Positions 1-9,327 are shown, numbered from the stretch's first letter. The stretch is DNA of 64,000 nucleotides from JAIVGV01 sp032229975 (GCA_032229975.1 JAVXVG010000044.1:52671-116670), one strand, 5' to 3'. Notes: a model not told the origin generated them from the letters alone. Numbers and translations: made by a program.

Positions 1-105
1 TGCTGAACGATGAAGTTAAGAGAATCTGTTTTTAACTCATCGTGCATCATCCCTGTTCGCTTGTTCACGATTGTTGTCAGGTCGCGAGCCGGTCAAATTA
101 TATCA

Positions 106-150
106 GAAAGGGTCGCCCGCGAGACTTCAAGTCTCGCGGGCGGCCCTTTC
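106..150 (-). terminator. Hairpin terminator downstream of the secreted protein gene
   Basis: Near-perfect inverted repeat (arms about 106-127 and 129-150, built on GGTCGCCCGCGAGACTT and its complement) just beyond the stop codon of the minus-strand gene at 187-1542. It is very GC-rich and ends in CTTTCTGATA on the minus strand, so it probably stops transcription, although there is only a short U run. Confidence 0.7.
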
Positions 151-186
151 GCACGACTCACGTCGAGCGAGACGGCTTCACTCGAA

Positions 187-1542
187 TCATTGTCCCTCTG
201 CCTTCTTGTACGCCAGACGGAAATAGGAGTAGGCCTTCTTGTAGTCGCCGGCCGCCACAGCTGCGTCGCCTTTAGCCAGCAGCGCGTTGGCTTGATCGGT
301 GTTTGAACCGGCGATGTTAGCGATGGTCTGCACGACGATGCTGCGGGTCAACTCCAAGAACCCGCCCTTTGCGCCCGGCGTCATGTAGAGCGCGACGAAG
401 GTCGCACTGTCGCTCGAAGCCAGATCAGCCTCGATCTGCGTATGCAGGATCAAAGTCTTCAGCGTGGCGGTGTTGGCGTTGGCGTTGGCGACGATGGTGT
501 TCCGGTTCGTGTCGTCGTTGCTGATGATGGCCGTCTGAGTGTTACTGATGGCCGTGGTCAGCGTGGCAGTGTTGCCGTTCGCGTTCGCCACGATGGCCCC
601 TTGACTGTTGCTGATCGCCGTGGTGATCGTGGTCTTGTTGGTGTTGTCGTTGGCGATGCTGCTATCGAGTTGCGAATCGAGATGGCCCATGCGATTGAAG
701 GCCCCGTCAATCGTCCTCTTGGTGAAGTCGTCGTTGCAGGCGCTCACCTTATCGCGAACGACTGTCGCCGCGATCAGCAGAGCATCGGCAGCGACGCAAG
801 CCGCACTTGTATTGCCGCCGCCGCCACCGCCTTCACCGGCAACGACCGTGACCACAACGACAACCTGATTGCAAGCTCTGTCTGAGGCCGCGTGAATCCC
901 TTTGGCGATGAAGTAGATCGCGTCGGTGGCGATAATCAACGCCGAAGAGGGCCGACCAGAGCCGACGAGGGCACCGCACACGCTATCGGGCCCGTCGCGA
1001 TCCGGCAGGTTCGCCGAGCTGATGGACACGTTGCCGTTTGCAGCGCGCGCCTCTTTCTCGCGCTCCAATCGCTGCAACACCCTCTGACGGTGCGGCTCAA
1101 GGAGTGGCCTGTACTCATCAAGAGCCGCGCGCATCTCGACGAGTTGGTTGTTCATCTCAGCCGGATTCATCGTCTCGCGAAAGGAGTTGAGTTCCTTCGG
1201 GGTGAAGCGCTCAAACTGTAATCTGGCTTGAGTAAGACCATTCGTAAGCTCTGTGTGCTCGGGCGCGACCAGATCGGTGAACTGCTGGACTGTGTCGGTC
1301 AACTCAAGAAACTTAGCGCGCAACGCTTCAAGCTCTTCCGGCACGTACTGCTTCCCAGCGTGGCCGTTCTTGGTTTGAACGGCCAGCGCAGGGCCCGACA
1401 TCGTGCCGGAGTCTGCGCCCGGCTCACTCCGCTTCTCGACACGTTTGACGGAAGGGGGAGCAGCGAAGACGGAGGTGGCAAACGTCAGGGGGTTGATCGC
1501 TATGGCGAGAGCGACCGCGAGTAAGCGGTAGGGTCGGGTCAT
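187..1542 (-). CDS. Secreted protein of unknown function with Asn/Thr-rich stalk-like repeats
   Basis: 451 residues. The first 28 residues are a clear signal peptide (hydrophobic core, VFA-A cleavage site). A charged helical part (about 65-165) is followed by a Cys-bearing region with a Val run and six consecutive Gly (about 225-245). Residues about 290-370 repeat phrases such as NANGNTATLTTAI and NANANTATLKTLI, resembling the Asn-in-core coiled-coil stalks of trimeric adhesins and tail fibres. The last 40 residues (LLAKGDAAVAAGDYKKAY) look like a single TPR-type helix pair. ATG 1542 is chosen because AAGGAGA lies just upstream. It is monocistronic, between its own terminator and that of the aldehyde dehydrogenase. 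I do not recognise a family; periplasmic or surface location is inferred. Confidence 0.8.
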   Translation of the reverse strand: MTRPYRLLAVALAIAINPLTFATSVFAAPPSVKRVEKRSEPGADSGTMSGPALAVQTKNGHAGKQYVPEELEALRAKFLELTDTVQQFTDLVAPEHTELTNGLTQARLQFERFTPKELNSFRETMNPAEMNNQLVEMRAALDEYRPLLEPHRQRVLQRLEREKEARAANGNVSISSANLPDRDGPDSVCGALVGSGRPSSALIIATDAIYFIAKGIHAASDRACNQVVVVVTVVAGEGGGGGGNTSAACVAADALLIAATVVRDKVSACNDDFTKRTIDGAFNRMGHLDSQLDSSIANDNTNKTTITTAISNSQGAIVANANGNTATLTTAISNTQTAIISNDDTNRNTIVANANANTATLKTLILHTQIEADLASSDSATFVALYMTPGAKGGFLELTRSIVVQTIANIAGSNTDQANALLAKGDAAVAAGDYKKAYSYFRLAYKKAEGQ

Positions 1543-1856
1543 CAATTAGCTTCTCCTTAAAATAGAAGGGTCAGGCTGATTAGCGTGCAATCAGGCGTGT
1601 TTGCTTGCGAGACGGGCCGGCGGATGTGCACTTCAAGAGAAAGACTGAATCGGCGGATTTCTCCAGCGCGGCATGAGACAGGCAGGTGAGAACACCCTAC
1701 AGGCACGAGGGTAACAAGTCAACTTTCATACGAGTATCATGCGAGAATCGTGACGGTTACATACAGACTCTTGCGGCTTCGGGATGTTGAAACGAAAAGC
1801 GGCGACGTTGAGATCACAACGTCGCCGCTTCCGCCATCAACAGTGCGCTGTCTAGA
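1543..1856. other. Gene-free stretch between secreted protein and aldehyde dehydrogenase
   Basis: About 310 bases without a gene. It contains the aldehyde dehydrogenase terminator (1797-1830) and must hold the minus-strand promoter of the secreted protein gene. No convincing -35/-10 pair was recognised. Confidence 0.6.
1797..1830 (-). terminator. Rho-independent terminator of the aldehyde dehydrogenase
   Basis: Perfect 14-base arms (1797-1810 and 1817-1830; AAGCGGCGACGTTG) with a 6-base loop, followed on the minus strand by TTTTCGTTTC. It lies 27 bases after the stop codon of the aldehyde dehydrogenase. Confidence 0.85.
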
Positions 1857-3362
1857 TCAGTTGCCGAACCAGCCGATGGGCTTACCCGAAAGATCGACCC
1901 AGACGCTCTTGACCTGCGTGTACATCTCAAGCGCGTGCTTGCCCATCTCGCGCCCGTAGCCTGACTGCTTGTAGCCGCCGAAGGGCGACGCGGCATTGAA
2001 CATATTGAAGGTGTTGATCCAGATGACACCGGCCTTGATCGCTTTCGCGAAACGATGCGCGCGCGTGATGTTGCTTGTCCAGATGCCTGCGGAGAGACCG
2101 AAGATCGTGTCGTTCGCCTGACGAATGAGATCGTCCTCGTCGCTGAAGGTGATGACGGAGGTGACGGGCCCGAAAATCTCTTCCTGCGCGACGCGCATCC
2201 CGTTGTTCACTTCGCTGAAGATCGTCGGCTGGAAGAAGTAGCCGCCCTTGAACTTCTCTTCGAGCTGCGGCGAGCAGCCGCCCGCGAAGACGGTCGCACC
2301 CTCGCCACGCGCGATATCAACGTAGCCCTTGATGCGGTCGAGCTGTTCGGACGAGACTTGGGGGCCCATCTGCGTCGCCTTGTCCATCGGATCGCCGACC
2401 TTGATCTTCTCAGCCTTCGCCTTGAAGCGTTCGAGGAACTCTTCCTTGACGCGCTCGTCAAGGAAGAGGCGCGAGCCCGCGCAGCAGACTTGGCCCTGAT
2501 TGAAGAAGATGCCCATCATCGCGCCGTTGACAGCCTGCTCGATGTCCGCATCGGCGAAGACGATGTTCGGCGCTTTGCCGCCGAGTTCGAGAGAGACTTT
2601 CGACAGGTTGTCGGCGGCAGCGTGCGCGATCAGTTTGCCGACTTCGGTCGATCCGGTGAAGGCCACCTTGTCGATGCCCTTGTGCGAGGCGAGGGCCGCG
2701 CCCGCCGTCTCGCCGTAGCCGGGAACGACGTTGACGACGCCGTCGGGGAATCCCGCTTCCTGAATGAGCTTCGCTAGTTCGAGCGCACCCACAGGCGTCT
2801 GCTCGGCGGGCTTCAAGACGATGGTGTTGCCGGCGGCGAGCGCGGGCGCGAGCTTCCATGCCGCCATCAACAGAGGAAAGTTCCACGGGATGATCTGGCC
2901 GCAGACGCCGACGGGTTCACGCAGAGTGTAGTTGAACATCTGACCGGGGACGGGGATCGTCTCGCCCTCGATCTTAGTGGCCCAACCGGCGAAGTACTCA
3001 AAATTTTCGGCGACCGAAGGGATGTCGATGTAGAGCGATTCCTTGATCGGCTTGCCGTTATCAGAAGTCTCAAGCTCCGCGAGTTCTTTCGCGTGCGACT
3101 CGACGAGCTGCGCGAGCTTGTAGAGCATCCGCCCGCGATCTCGCGCGGAGACCTTCGACCACTTGCCGTCGAAGGCTCGACGCGCAGCATCGACAGCCTT
3201 GTCGATGTCCGCCTTGTCGCCCTCGGCCACTTCGGCGAACGTTTCACCGGTCGCGGGATTTGGCGTCGTGAAAGTCTTGCCCGATTCGGCGTCAACGAAC
3301 TTGCCGTCGATGTAGAGTTGATAGCGGCGTGGCGTCTCTGATGCTGTTTGCGTTGAAGACAT
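1857..3362 (-). CDS. NAD(P)-dependent aldehyde dehydrogenase
   Basis: 501 residues, full length for the ALDH superfamily (class 1/2 or betaine-aldehyde type). It oxidises an aldehyde to the acid with NAD(P)+ in the cytoplasm. The Rossmann signature FTGSTEVG is at about 235-242, the general base is Glu259 in LELGGK, and the nucleophile is the first Cys (about 293) in GQVCCAGSR. The oxyanion segment PWNFP is at about 159-163 and the C-terminal GGYKQSGYGRE motif is present. ATG 3362 has AAGGAG upstream. It is a stand-alone gene with its own terminator, so the substrate cannot be read from context. The family call is firm; substrate is unknown. Confidence 0.95.
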   Translation of the reverse strand: MSSTQTASETPRRYQLYIDGKFVDAESGKTFTTPNPATGETFAEVAEGDKADIDKAVDAARRAFDGKWSKVSARDRGRMLYKLAQLVESHAKELAELETSDNGKPIKESLYIDIPSVAENFEYFAGWATKIEGETIPVPGQMFNYTLREPVGVCGQIIPWNFPLLMAAWKLAPALAAGNTIVLKPAEQTPVGALELAKLIQEAGFPDGVVNVVPGYGETAGAALASHKGIDKVAFTGSTEVGKLIAHAAADNLSKVSLELGGKAPNIVFADADIEQAVNGAMMGIFFNQGQVCCAGSRLFLDERVKEEFLERFKAKAEKIKVGDPMDKATQMGPQVSSEQLDRIKGYVDIARGEGATVFAGGCSPQLEEKFKGGYFFQPTIFSEVNNGMRVAQEEIFGPVTSVITFSDEDDLIRQANDTIFGLSAGIWTSNITRAHRFAKAIKAGVIWINTFNMFNAASPFGGYKQSGYGREMGKHALEMYTQVKSVWVDLSGKPIGWFGN

Positions 3363-3525
3363 GAAGATTGCTCCTTAGTCTGCGGACGGAAAAGTTGCTT
3401 GAAGTTTGATCGCGTTGGTTGGGTTCACGAGAGTTAATTTATCACCAACTCGCGGCTAAGTCTAAAGAGCGACCGCGCGCACGTCGATCTGTTTGCGCGC
3501 GGCGACGATGAGATAGCGCGACGCG

Positions 3526-4695
3526 CTAGTCGTGCTCAGGCGACTTCACGCCGTCTTGAGGTTGAGGCCGCTTCTTCTCCTCGTCGGCGGCGTATTGCAG
3601 ATCGCGGTCGCCGGTGATCTCGTCCCAGTCGTAGCCGAGGTGGCGCGCGAAGCGCAGCAGCGGCTCCTCCCACTCCTCGCGGTTGGCGCGATACTCTTCC
3701 CATCCGGCTTCGATATCCTTCTGCGTCTTGATGCCCGCGTCTTCAAACTTGCGTAGCGTCTGCTCGAAACGCTGACGCCAACGGCGCGACTCTTCAAACT
3801 TCGCGCGACTACTTTTCGTGCGTCGTTTGCCGAGACCGAGGTTGGTGATGAACTCGCCGAGCACATGGCGCGAGCTGGCTTCGAGCGTCGTCACTTCCGG
3901 GTGATGACAGAGCTGCGGGTAAGTCTCCGCGTCGAGGCAGGAGCGTATGACCGCACAGGTTTCGAGCGTGATGAAGAGCACGCGCGGCACGCTCTTATAA
4001 ACTTCGACGGTGTGGAAGTAGTGGAGGATCGGATGCTCTGTGTGTGCTTCGAGCAGCTCTTGCAGGTCGCGCGCGCCGGTGCGCAGGATGTCCTCCATGC
4101 CGACGAAGTGATCGACGACGAAGTGATGCGCGATGAACCCGGCGACGTTCGCGCCCTCATCCGCCTGATGATAGAAGCTCAAAGCGACCGTGCGCTTGCG
4201 CTGGAGCGCGCCATAGACGGTGAGCAGGTACGTGATCGCGAGCGAGATCAGCGCAACGCCCGATGCCGACTCGCCGACGGCAAGCAGGCGTGTCGTCGTC
4301 GTGCCTGCGATGAGTTCGCCGTCGCCCGCAGTCGTCAGCGTCATGCCGCTAAAATAGATTGCGTCGGAGAAGTCGAGCGAAGAGAGATCGCGCGTGGTGT
4401 GAAACTGCGTCGTGAGTCGCGGCGCATAGATGAGCGAGAAGCCGAGCATGATGAGCGCGATGTAGATGACGATGAGCGTTGGCATCAATAGCGGCGCGAC
4501 GATGTTGAGCAGGCGATGACGCCCCTGCCGCGAGATGCGTCGTGCGAAGGTGAGAGCGGCCCGCCACGCGGATCGGTTGAGCGTGTCGCCGAGTGGCCCT
4601 ACGCGTGGCCGGTCGTCGAGGATCGTCGAGTACACGTCAACTGCGACGAGCAGCAGCAAGACGACACCGGAGACTGTGAGCACGAGCTTCGTCAT
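3526..4695 (-). CDS. Two-pore-helix ion channel family protein with TAGDG filter
   Basis: 389 residues from ATG 4695. There is an N-terminal TM helix (2-20), a second TM (about 65-90), a pore-loop-like segment (about 108-127) and a TM at about 136-162, followed by a 220-residue soluble C-terminal part rich in Arg and Glu that is unlike TrkA-N/RCK domains. The layout TM-P-TM matches the Ion_trans_2 family, but the filter position reads TTAGDG where K+ channels have T(V/I)GYG, so K+ selectivity is doubtful. An in-frame TTG at 4749 would add 18 residues; neither start has a strong ribosome site. Likely a membrane channel or an ex-channel sensor. Confidence 0.7.
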   Translation of the reverse strand: MTKLVLTVSGVVLLLLVAVDVYSTILDDRPRVGPLGDTLNRSAWRAALTFARRISRQGRHRLLNIVAPLLMPTLIVIYIALIMLGFSLIYAPRLTTQFHTTRDLSSLDFSDAIYFSGMTLTTAGDGELIAGTTTTRLLAVGESASGVALISLAITYLLTVYGALQRKRTVALSFYHQADEGANVAGFIAHHFVVDHFVGMEDILRTGARDLQELLEAHTEHPILHYFHTVEVYKSVPRVLFITLETCAVIRSCLDAETYPQLCHHPEVTTLEASSRHVLGEFITNLGLGKRRTKSSRAKFEESRRWRQRFEQTLRKFEDAGIKTQKDIEAGWEEYRANREEWEEPLLRFARHLGYDWDEITGDRDLQYAADEEKKRPQPQDGVKSPEHD

Positions 4696-4828
4696 TTGCG
4701 GATCGGGAACGAAAGCTAGATGTGACACAGAAGTCTTTCGTGCCTTCAAAGTCTAATGCCGGGAACAAGTCGCGCGAGGCGTCATGCTCCCGGCTCAAGT
4801 TAGTTGTCGCCTCGTTCGTCTCTGCGTG

Positions 4829-7759
4829 TCATGCCGACTGCGCGATCAACTGCCGCAAGACGAAGGGCAGGATGCCACCGTGTCGGTAGTATTCGATCTC
4901 AATCGGCGTGTCGATGCGTAGCGTGACCGGAATCTCCTCGACCTCGCCTTTGGATCTGTGAACGTGCAGCGTGATGTCCTGTCGCGGCTTGATCTCTTCG
5001 TTCTCCAGACCGACGAGGCAGAAGGTCTCCGAGCCATCGAGTTGTAATGTCTGCGCCGTCGTGCCCTCCTTGAACTGCAACGGGAGCACGCCCATGCCGA
5101 CGAGGTTCGAGCGATGTATGCGCTCGAAACTTTGCGCGACGACAGCGCGCACACCGAGCAAGCGAGTTCCCTTCGCAGCCCAATCGCGCGAACTGCCAGT
5201 GCCATACTCCTGTCCCGCGATGACGACGAGCGGCACGCCCGCCGCTTGATAGTGCACCGAGGCATCGTAGATGCTCATCTTCTCGTTGACGGGTTGCAGG
5301 CACGCGACGTCGCCCTCCGTGCCGGGAACCATCAGGTTGCGTATGCGGACGTTGGCGAACGTGCCGCGCACCATCACTTGATGATTGCCGCGACGCGAGC
5401 CGTAAGAGTTGAAGTCCTCGACGTTGACTCCGCGCAGACGCAAGTAGATTCCCGCAGGCGACGTGGGCTTGATCGCGCCCGCAGGCGAGATGTGATCGGT
5501 CGTCACGGAGTCGCCGAAGATGGCGAGCGGGCGCGCGGCTTTGATGTCTGTGAACCTGCCGGGCTCCATGCTGAAGCGTTCAAAGTAGGGCGGCTCTTGA
5601 ATGTAGGTCGAGAGTTGATCCCATTCATAGACCTCGCCCGCGACGCTCGGTATCTCGTTCCAGAGTGGATTCTGCTCGGCGAAGTCGCTGTAAAGTCTCT
5701 GGTAGGTGGCTGGATCGGTCGCTGCACCCATCAGTTCGCCGATCTCTTCCGAAGTGGGCCAGATGTCGCGCAGGTAAACGTCTCTGCCGTCGCTTCCCTG
5801 TCCGATGGGTTCTTTCGTCATGTCGATCTGGACGCGACCTGCGAGCGCGAAGGCGACGACGAGCGGCGGCGACATGAGAAAGTTTGCGCGCACGCTCTGA
5901 TGCACGCGCGCCTCAAAGTTGCGATTGCCTGAGAGCACGCTCGCCGTCACGATGTCGTGCTCGTTGATAACCGATTCGATGCGTGGATCGAGAGGTCCCG
6001 AATTGCCGATGCAGGTCGTGCAGCCATAGCCGACGACGTTGAAGCCGAGTTGATCGAGGAAGGGCTGCAAGCCTGTTCGATCTAAATAGTCTGTCACGAC
6101 GCGCGAGCCGGGCCCGAGCGAGGGCTTGACGGTTGGCGGCACACGCAGGCCCCGCTCGACGGCCTTCTTCGCAAGCAGGCCCGCGCCGAGCATGACCGAA
6201 GGGTTAGAGGTGTTGGTGCATGAAGTGATCGCGGCGATGACCACGTCGCCGTGTCCGAGTTCAGTATGCGTTCCTCCGCCGTCCTGTGCAGCTTGCGCGG
6301 CTTCCGCACCTTGATAATCGACGCGGTCGGGCGTCGGGCGGTTCTGCATCATCTCGCGCTCGGTCGAAAGGTTCGTGTCGTTCTCGCTCGTGAAGCGGTC
6401 GATGGCATGGGGCATGGTCGCAGGGTCTTGCTCACCGCCGCCAGCTATCGCTTCGCCCGGCGCGGAGTCGTGCGCAAGTGCAGCCTCGCGCGCGCCAGCG
6501 CCGAGGTTGACGGCGAAGCGTTCTTCGATCTCCGCGTGCGACTTGTTGTAGCCGTTCTCGCCCGTGGGTTTCTCCAGCAGATCGAGAAAGCTGTCCTTGA
6601 GACTCTGCAACTCGATGCGATCCTGTGGCCGCTTGGGGCCCGCCACGCTCGGCTGGATCGCGGAGAGATCAAGCTCGACCACCTGACTGTAATCGCACTC
6701 GCCTTCGCGCGGGATGCCGAACATTCCTTGCGCCGCATAGTAGTTGCGGATCAACTCGACGTGCTCTTCCGTGCGGCCCGTCGCGCGATAATAGTCGAGC
6801 GTCTTCTCATCGACGGGGAAGAAGCCCATCGTCGCGCCGTATTCGGGGGCCATATTGCCGATGGTGCAACGGTCGAAGGCGGCGATTGATGACGCGCCCT
6901 CGCCGAAGAACTCAACGAACTTGCCAACCACTTTCGTCTGTCGCAAAAGCTCTGTGACGCGCAGCACTAGATCGGTCGCCGTTACGCCTTCGCGAAGCGT
7001 GCCCTTCATGTGCACGCCAACCACGTCGGGCGTCAGAATGTAGATCGGCTGCCCGAGCATCGCAGCCTCTGCTTCGATGCCGCCGACGCCCCAGCCGACG
7101 ACGCCGATGCCGTTGACCATCGTCGTGTGCGAGTCCGTGCCGACGAGCGTGTCAGGGTAATAGACTCCATCTTTTTCAACCACGCCGCGCGCGAGATATT
7201 CAATGTTGACTTGATGAACGATGCCGATGCCCGGCGGCACGACGCGGAAACTCTCAAAAGCCTGCATGCCCCATTTCAGAAATTGATAGCGCGAGCGGTT
7301 GCGTCGAAACTCCGTCTCCATGTTGAGTCGCAAGGCGTCGGGCGTTGACCAGTAATCGACTTGAACGGAGTGATCGATAACGAGATCGACGGGCACGAGC
7401 GGCTCGATGATTTTGGGATCGCGCCCCATGCGCTGAACCGCCGAGCGCATCGCGGCGAGATCGACCAAGAGAGGCACGCCCGTAAAATCCTGCAAGAGCA
7501 CGCGCGCCACGCTGAAAGGAATCTCATCGGTGCGCTCTGCGTTCGCTTCCCAAGAAGCGAGCAAGCGCACGTCCGACTCTTCGACGACGCGACCGTCGAA
7601 ATTTCTGAGCACCGATTCGAGCACGATGCGCGCGCTCACGGGCAGACGAGAGACGGGCCCGATGCCTTCGCGCTCGAGTTGCGGCAGCGAGTAGAACTTG
7701 GCTTTCCGGCCCTGACCGGCGTCGAATTCCTGTAGCGTGTTGAAGAGATTATGAGTCAT
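4829..7759 (-). CDS. acnA: Aconitate hydratase A
   Basis: 976 residues from ATG 7759. It isomerises citrate to isocitrate in the TCA cycle; citrate synthase is encoded at 35.9-37.1 kb. The three [4Fe-4S] ligands are visible as Cys514 (SCTNTSNPS), Cys580 and Cys583 (GYGCTTC), and the swivel domain motif GSSRDWAAKG is near the C-terminus. The protein is about 80 residues longer than typical AcnA because of a low-complexity insert at about 423-503, between the N-terminal domains and the SCTNTS motif. A TTG at 7808-7810 gives a 17-residue extension unlike AcnA and was rejected. A GTAGGGGC-type repeat lies just upstream. Confidence 0.95.
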   Translation of the reverse strand: MTHNLFNTLQEFDAGQGRKAKFYSLPQLEREGIGPVSRLPVSARIVLESVLRNFDGRVVEESDVRLLASWEANAERTDEIPFSVARVLLQDFTGVPLLVDLAAMRSAVQRMGRDPKIIEPLVPVDLVIDHSVQVDYWSTPDALRLNMETEFRRNRSRYQFLKWGMQAFESFRVVPPGIGIVHQVNIEYLARGVVEKDGVYYPDTLVGTDSHTTMVNGIGVVGWGVGGIEAEAAMLGQPIYILTPDVVGVHMKGTLREGVTATDLVLRVTELLRQTKVVGKFVEFFGEGASSIAAFDRCTIGNMAPEYGATMGFFPVDEKTLDYYRATGRTEEHVELIRNYYAAQGMFGIPREGECDYSQVVELDLSAIQPSVAGPKRPQDRIELQSLKDSFLDLLEKPTGENGYNKSHAEIEERFAVNLGAGAREAALAHDSAPGEAIAGGGEQDPATMPHAIDRFTSENDTNLSTEREMMQNRPTPDRVDYQGAEAAQAAQDGGGTHTELGHGDVVIAAITSCTNTSNPSVMLGAGLLAKKAVERGLRVPPTVKPSLGPGSRVVTDYLDRTGLQPFLDQLGFNVVGYGCTTCIGNSGPLDPRIESVINEHDIVTASVLSGNRNFEARVHQSVRANFLMSPPLVVAFALAGRVQIDMTKEPIGQGSDGRDVYLRDIWPTSEEIGELMGAATDPATYQRLYSDFAEQNPLWNEIPSVAGEVYEWDQLSTYIQEPPYFERFSMEPGRFTDIKAARPLAIFGDSVTTDHISPAGAIKPTSPAGIYLRLRGVNVEDFNSYGSRRGNHQVMVRGTFANVRIRNLMVPGTEGDVACLQPVNEKMSIYDASVHYQAAGVPLVVIAGQEYGTGSSRDWAAKGTRLLGVRAVVAQSFERIHRSNLVGMGVLPLQFKEGTTAQTLQLDGSETFCLVGLENEEIKPRQDITLHVHRSKGEVEEIPVTLRIDTPIEIEYYRHGGILPFVLRQLIAQSA

Positions 7760-7796
7760 GGGATTTATCGAAGTGATCTGTGGTGAAAGCGACGCT

Positions 7797-7823
7797 AGGA
7801 GCAGGGACAAACTACGCCCCTAC
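7797..7823. repeat. GTAGGGGC...GTCCCTG repeat, single copy
   Basis: On the minus strand GTAGGGGCGTAGTTTGTCCC followed by TGCTCCT. It shares its ends with the left arm of the inverted repeat at 26136-26269 (GTAGGGGC ... TGTCCCTG), so it is a second member of that intergenic family, here in the acnA 5' region. Confidence 0.55.
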
Positions 7824-7951
7824 GATTTTTCGCCGCGTTGTGATGTTGGCTGAACAAGTTTCAGTTTACGAGCAGGGTCTTAAATCGTCAAGGAAGTGAT
7901 CTCCAGACGCAGTTCGTGTGGCGCAGGTTCGCGTCATTTGTTATAGTTTGA

Positions 7952-8063
7952 GCATTCAGCAATCAGCCGTCAGCAATCAGCCAGAGCCGCAGAATATTCG
8001 GCGATGCTGGCTCATCGCTTCAGACTTTTCGGGCCGACTGCTGATCGCTGAATGCTGAATTGC
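7952..8063. repeat. Heptamer-array inverted repeat (CAGCAAT family)
   Basis: Left array 7952-7981 (units like CAGCAAT, CAGCCGT) and right array about 8036-8063 are inverted; GCATTCAGCAATCAGC (7952-7967) pairs with 8040-8055 at 15 of 16 positions. The interior holds a smaller inverted repeat around AGAATATTC. It fills the gap between acnA and the DUF6335 gene. Confidence 0.85.
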
Positions 8064-8081
8064 TTTGCGAGGAGACAAGCG

Positions 8082-8480
8082 ATGTCGAAGAAACGGCCGG
8101 AGGACTTCGAGTACCTGAGCAACGATCCGAACTTTGTGCCCGATCCGGAGATCGAGAAGTTCATGGAGGAAGAGATCGCGCGCGCGCCGAAAGACCCCGA
8201 TCAACTCGCGCATCGCCTGCGTGAAAACACAGCCTCGTCGCCCGCCGATTCGGGTGGCGATCCGGACGCGACGTGGGAAGACGTAAACGATAGCGGCGAG
8301 GAGTCGGTCGCGGGCGACAACCCGACGCCCGATCAATCGCTCGTCGAAGAGAACGCGCGGGCCATCGGCGTTTCTTTTGAGGACAACGAAGAGCTTGAGT
8401 TCATCGACAAGATCGACAAGCGCGACCGCAATCGCTTCGAGCTTGACCCACGCTCGAAGACCGAAGACGACACGATCTAG
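8082..8480 (+). CDS. DUF6335 family acidic protein
   Basis: 132 residues, strongly acidic, no signal or membrane segment. Ordered phrases GGDPDATWEDVNDSGEE, NPTPDQSLVEENARAIG and KRDRNRFELDP match the conserved core of the DUF6335 family (GGD-D-W-D, TPDQ, ERD-HRWELDP), small proteins best known from cyanobacteria. The function of the family is unknown. ATG 8082 is chosen for the ribosome site GAGGAG seven bases upstream; the arrays on both sides are non-coding. Family assignment is from memory of the motif order, so moderately sure. Confidence 0.75.
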   Translation: MSKKRPEDFEYLSNDPNFVPDPEIEKFMEEEIARAPKDPDQLAHRLRENTASSPADSGGDPDATWEDVNDSGEESVAGDNPTPDQSLVEENARAIGVSFEDNEELEFIDKIDKRDRNRFELDPRSKTEDDTI

Positions 8481-8486
8481 CAAGTC

Positions 8487-8553
8487 GTAAATGGTGAATG
8501 GTCAATGGTGAATGGACTGAGTTCCCATTCACCATTGACCATTCACCGTTTAC
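8487..8553. repeat. Heptamer-array inverted repeat (AATGGTG family)
   Basis: Arms 8487-8515 and 8525-8553 match at 28 of 29 positions; each arm is four units of AATGGTG/AATGGTC. The loop is 9 bases. It lies between the DUF6335 gene and the cyclophilin gene, which converge, so it could act as a two-way terminator although there is no U run. Confidence 0.9.
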
Positions 8554-8557
8554 GGCT

Positions 8558-9229
8558 CTATTTGAAGTTGCTGCGCGGAACTAACGTCACACTCTTGACC
8601 ACGATCTTATCCGCCGGTCGATCCGTCTCCGGCACGACGGGCGCGGTGCTAATGATGTCGGCGTTGCCAATGCCTTCGATGACGCGGCCGAAGACGGTGT
8701 AACGCTTGTCGAAGGAGGCCTGACGTTTGAGCGTGATGTAGAACTGACAGTTCGCCGAGTCGTTCGATTGCGCGCGCGCCGCGCCGACCGTCCCGCGCTC
8801 GTATGGAATGTCGGAGAACTCTGCGGGCACGTTCGGATATTGCGAGCTGCCCGCGCCGTCGTTCTTCGGATCGTCATCCTTCGAGTTCGGATCGCCGCCC
8901 TGAATGATGCCGAGTTCAGGATCGACGCGATGAATGGTCGTGCCGTTGTAGAAGCCCTCGTTCACGAGCTGCTTGAAACGCTCGACCATCTTCGGCGCGA
9001 CGTTCGGGTAAAGCTCTATGACGATGCGACCGAAGTCCGTCTCGATGACGGCGGCTTGCGCATCCGCTTCGGGCTTAACATTCTTCTTCACCTTCGACTC
9101 GTCAACGCCCGTCTCGGCGTCGAAATCCTTTTCCGCCTGCTTCTTCGCATCCTTCGAGCACGACGCGGCGACAAGCGCGAGGCACAGGCACAGCAAAGCG
9201 GCTGCGATCAACTTGATCCTTCCACTCAT
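8558..9229 (-). CDS. Cyclophilin-type peptidyl-prolyl isomerase, lipoprotein
   Basis: 223 residues. The N-terminus is a lipoprotein signal (MSGRIKLIAAALLCLCLALV then AASC, with Cys about 24), followed by a Lys/Asp-rich linker and a cyclophilin domain (about 57-215). Characteristic pieces are IVIELYPNVAPKMVERFKQL, GTTIHRVDPELGIIQGGDP and QFYITLKRQASFDKRYTVFG. It would catalyse proline cis-trans isomerisation on periplasmic or outer-membrane proteins. Trp of the cyclosporin site is absent, as in many bacterial members. The gene is last in a minus-strand run gatB-SDR-dtd-cyclophilin. Confidence 0.9.
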   Translation of the reverse strand: MSGRIKLIAAALLCLCLALVAASCSKDAKKQAEKDFDAETGVDESKVKKNVKPEADAQAAVIETDFGRIVIELYPNVAPKMVERFKQLVNEGFYNGTTIHRVDPELGIIQGGDPNSKDDDPKNDGAGSSQYPNVPAEFSDIPYERGTVGAARAQSNDSANCQFYITLKRQASFDKRYTVFGRVIEGIGNADIISTAPVVPETDRPADKIVVKSVTLVPRSNFK

Positions 9230-9327
9230 TTAATCAATTCCCTCTCGGCTTTCATTCTTCAAGAGCTACAATTCTTCCAGACTGCTTTTCGGTCGAACCG
9301 TCGCGCGACTTCAAACGCGCTGGACGA

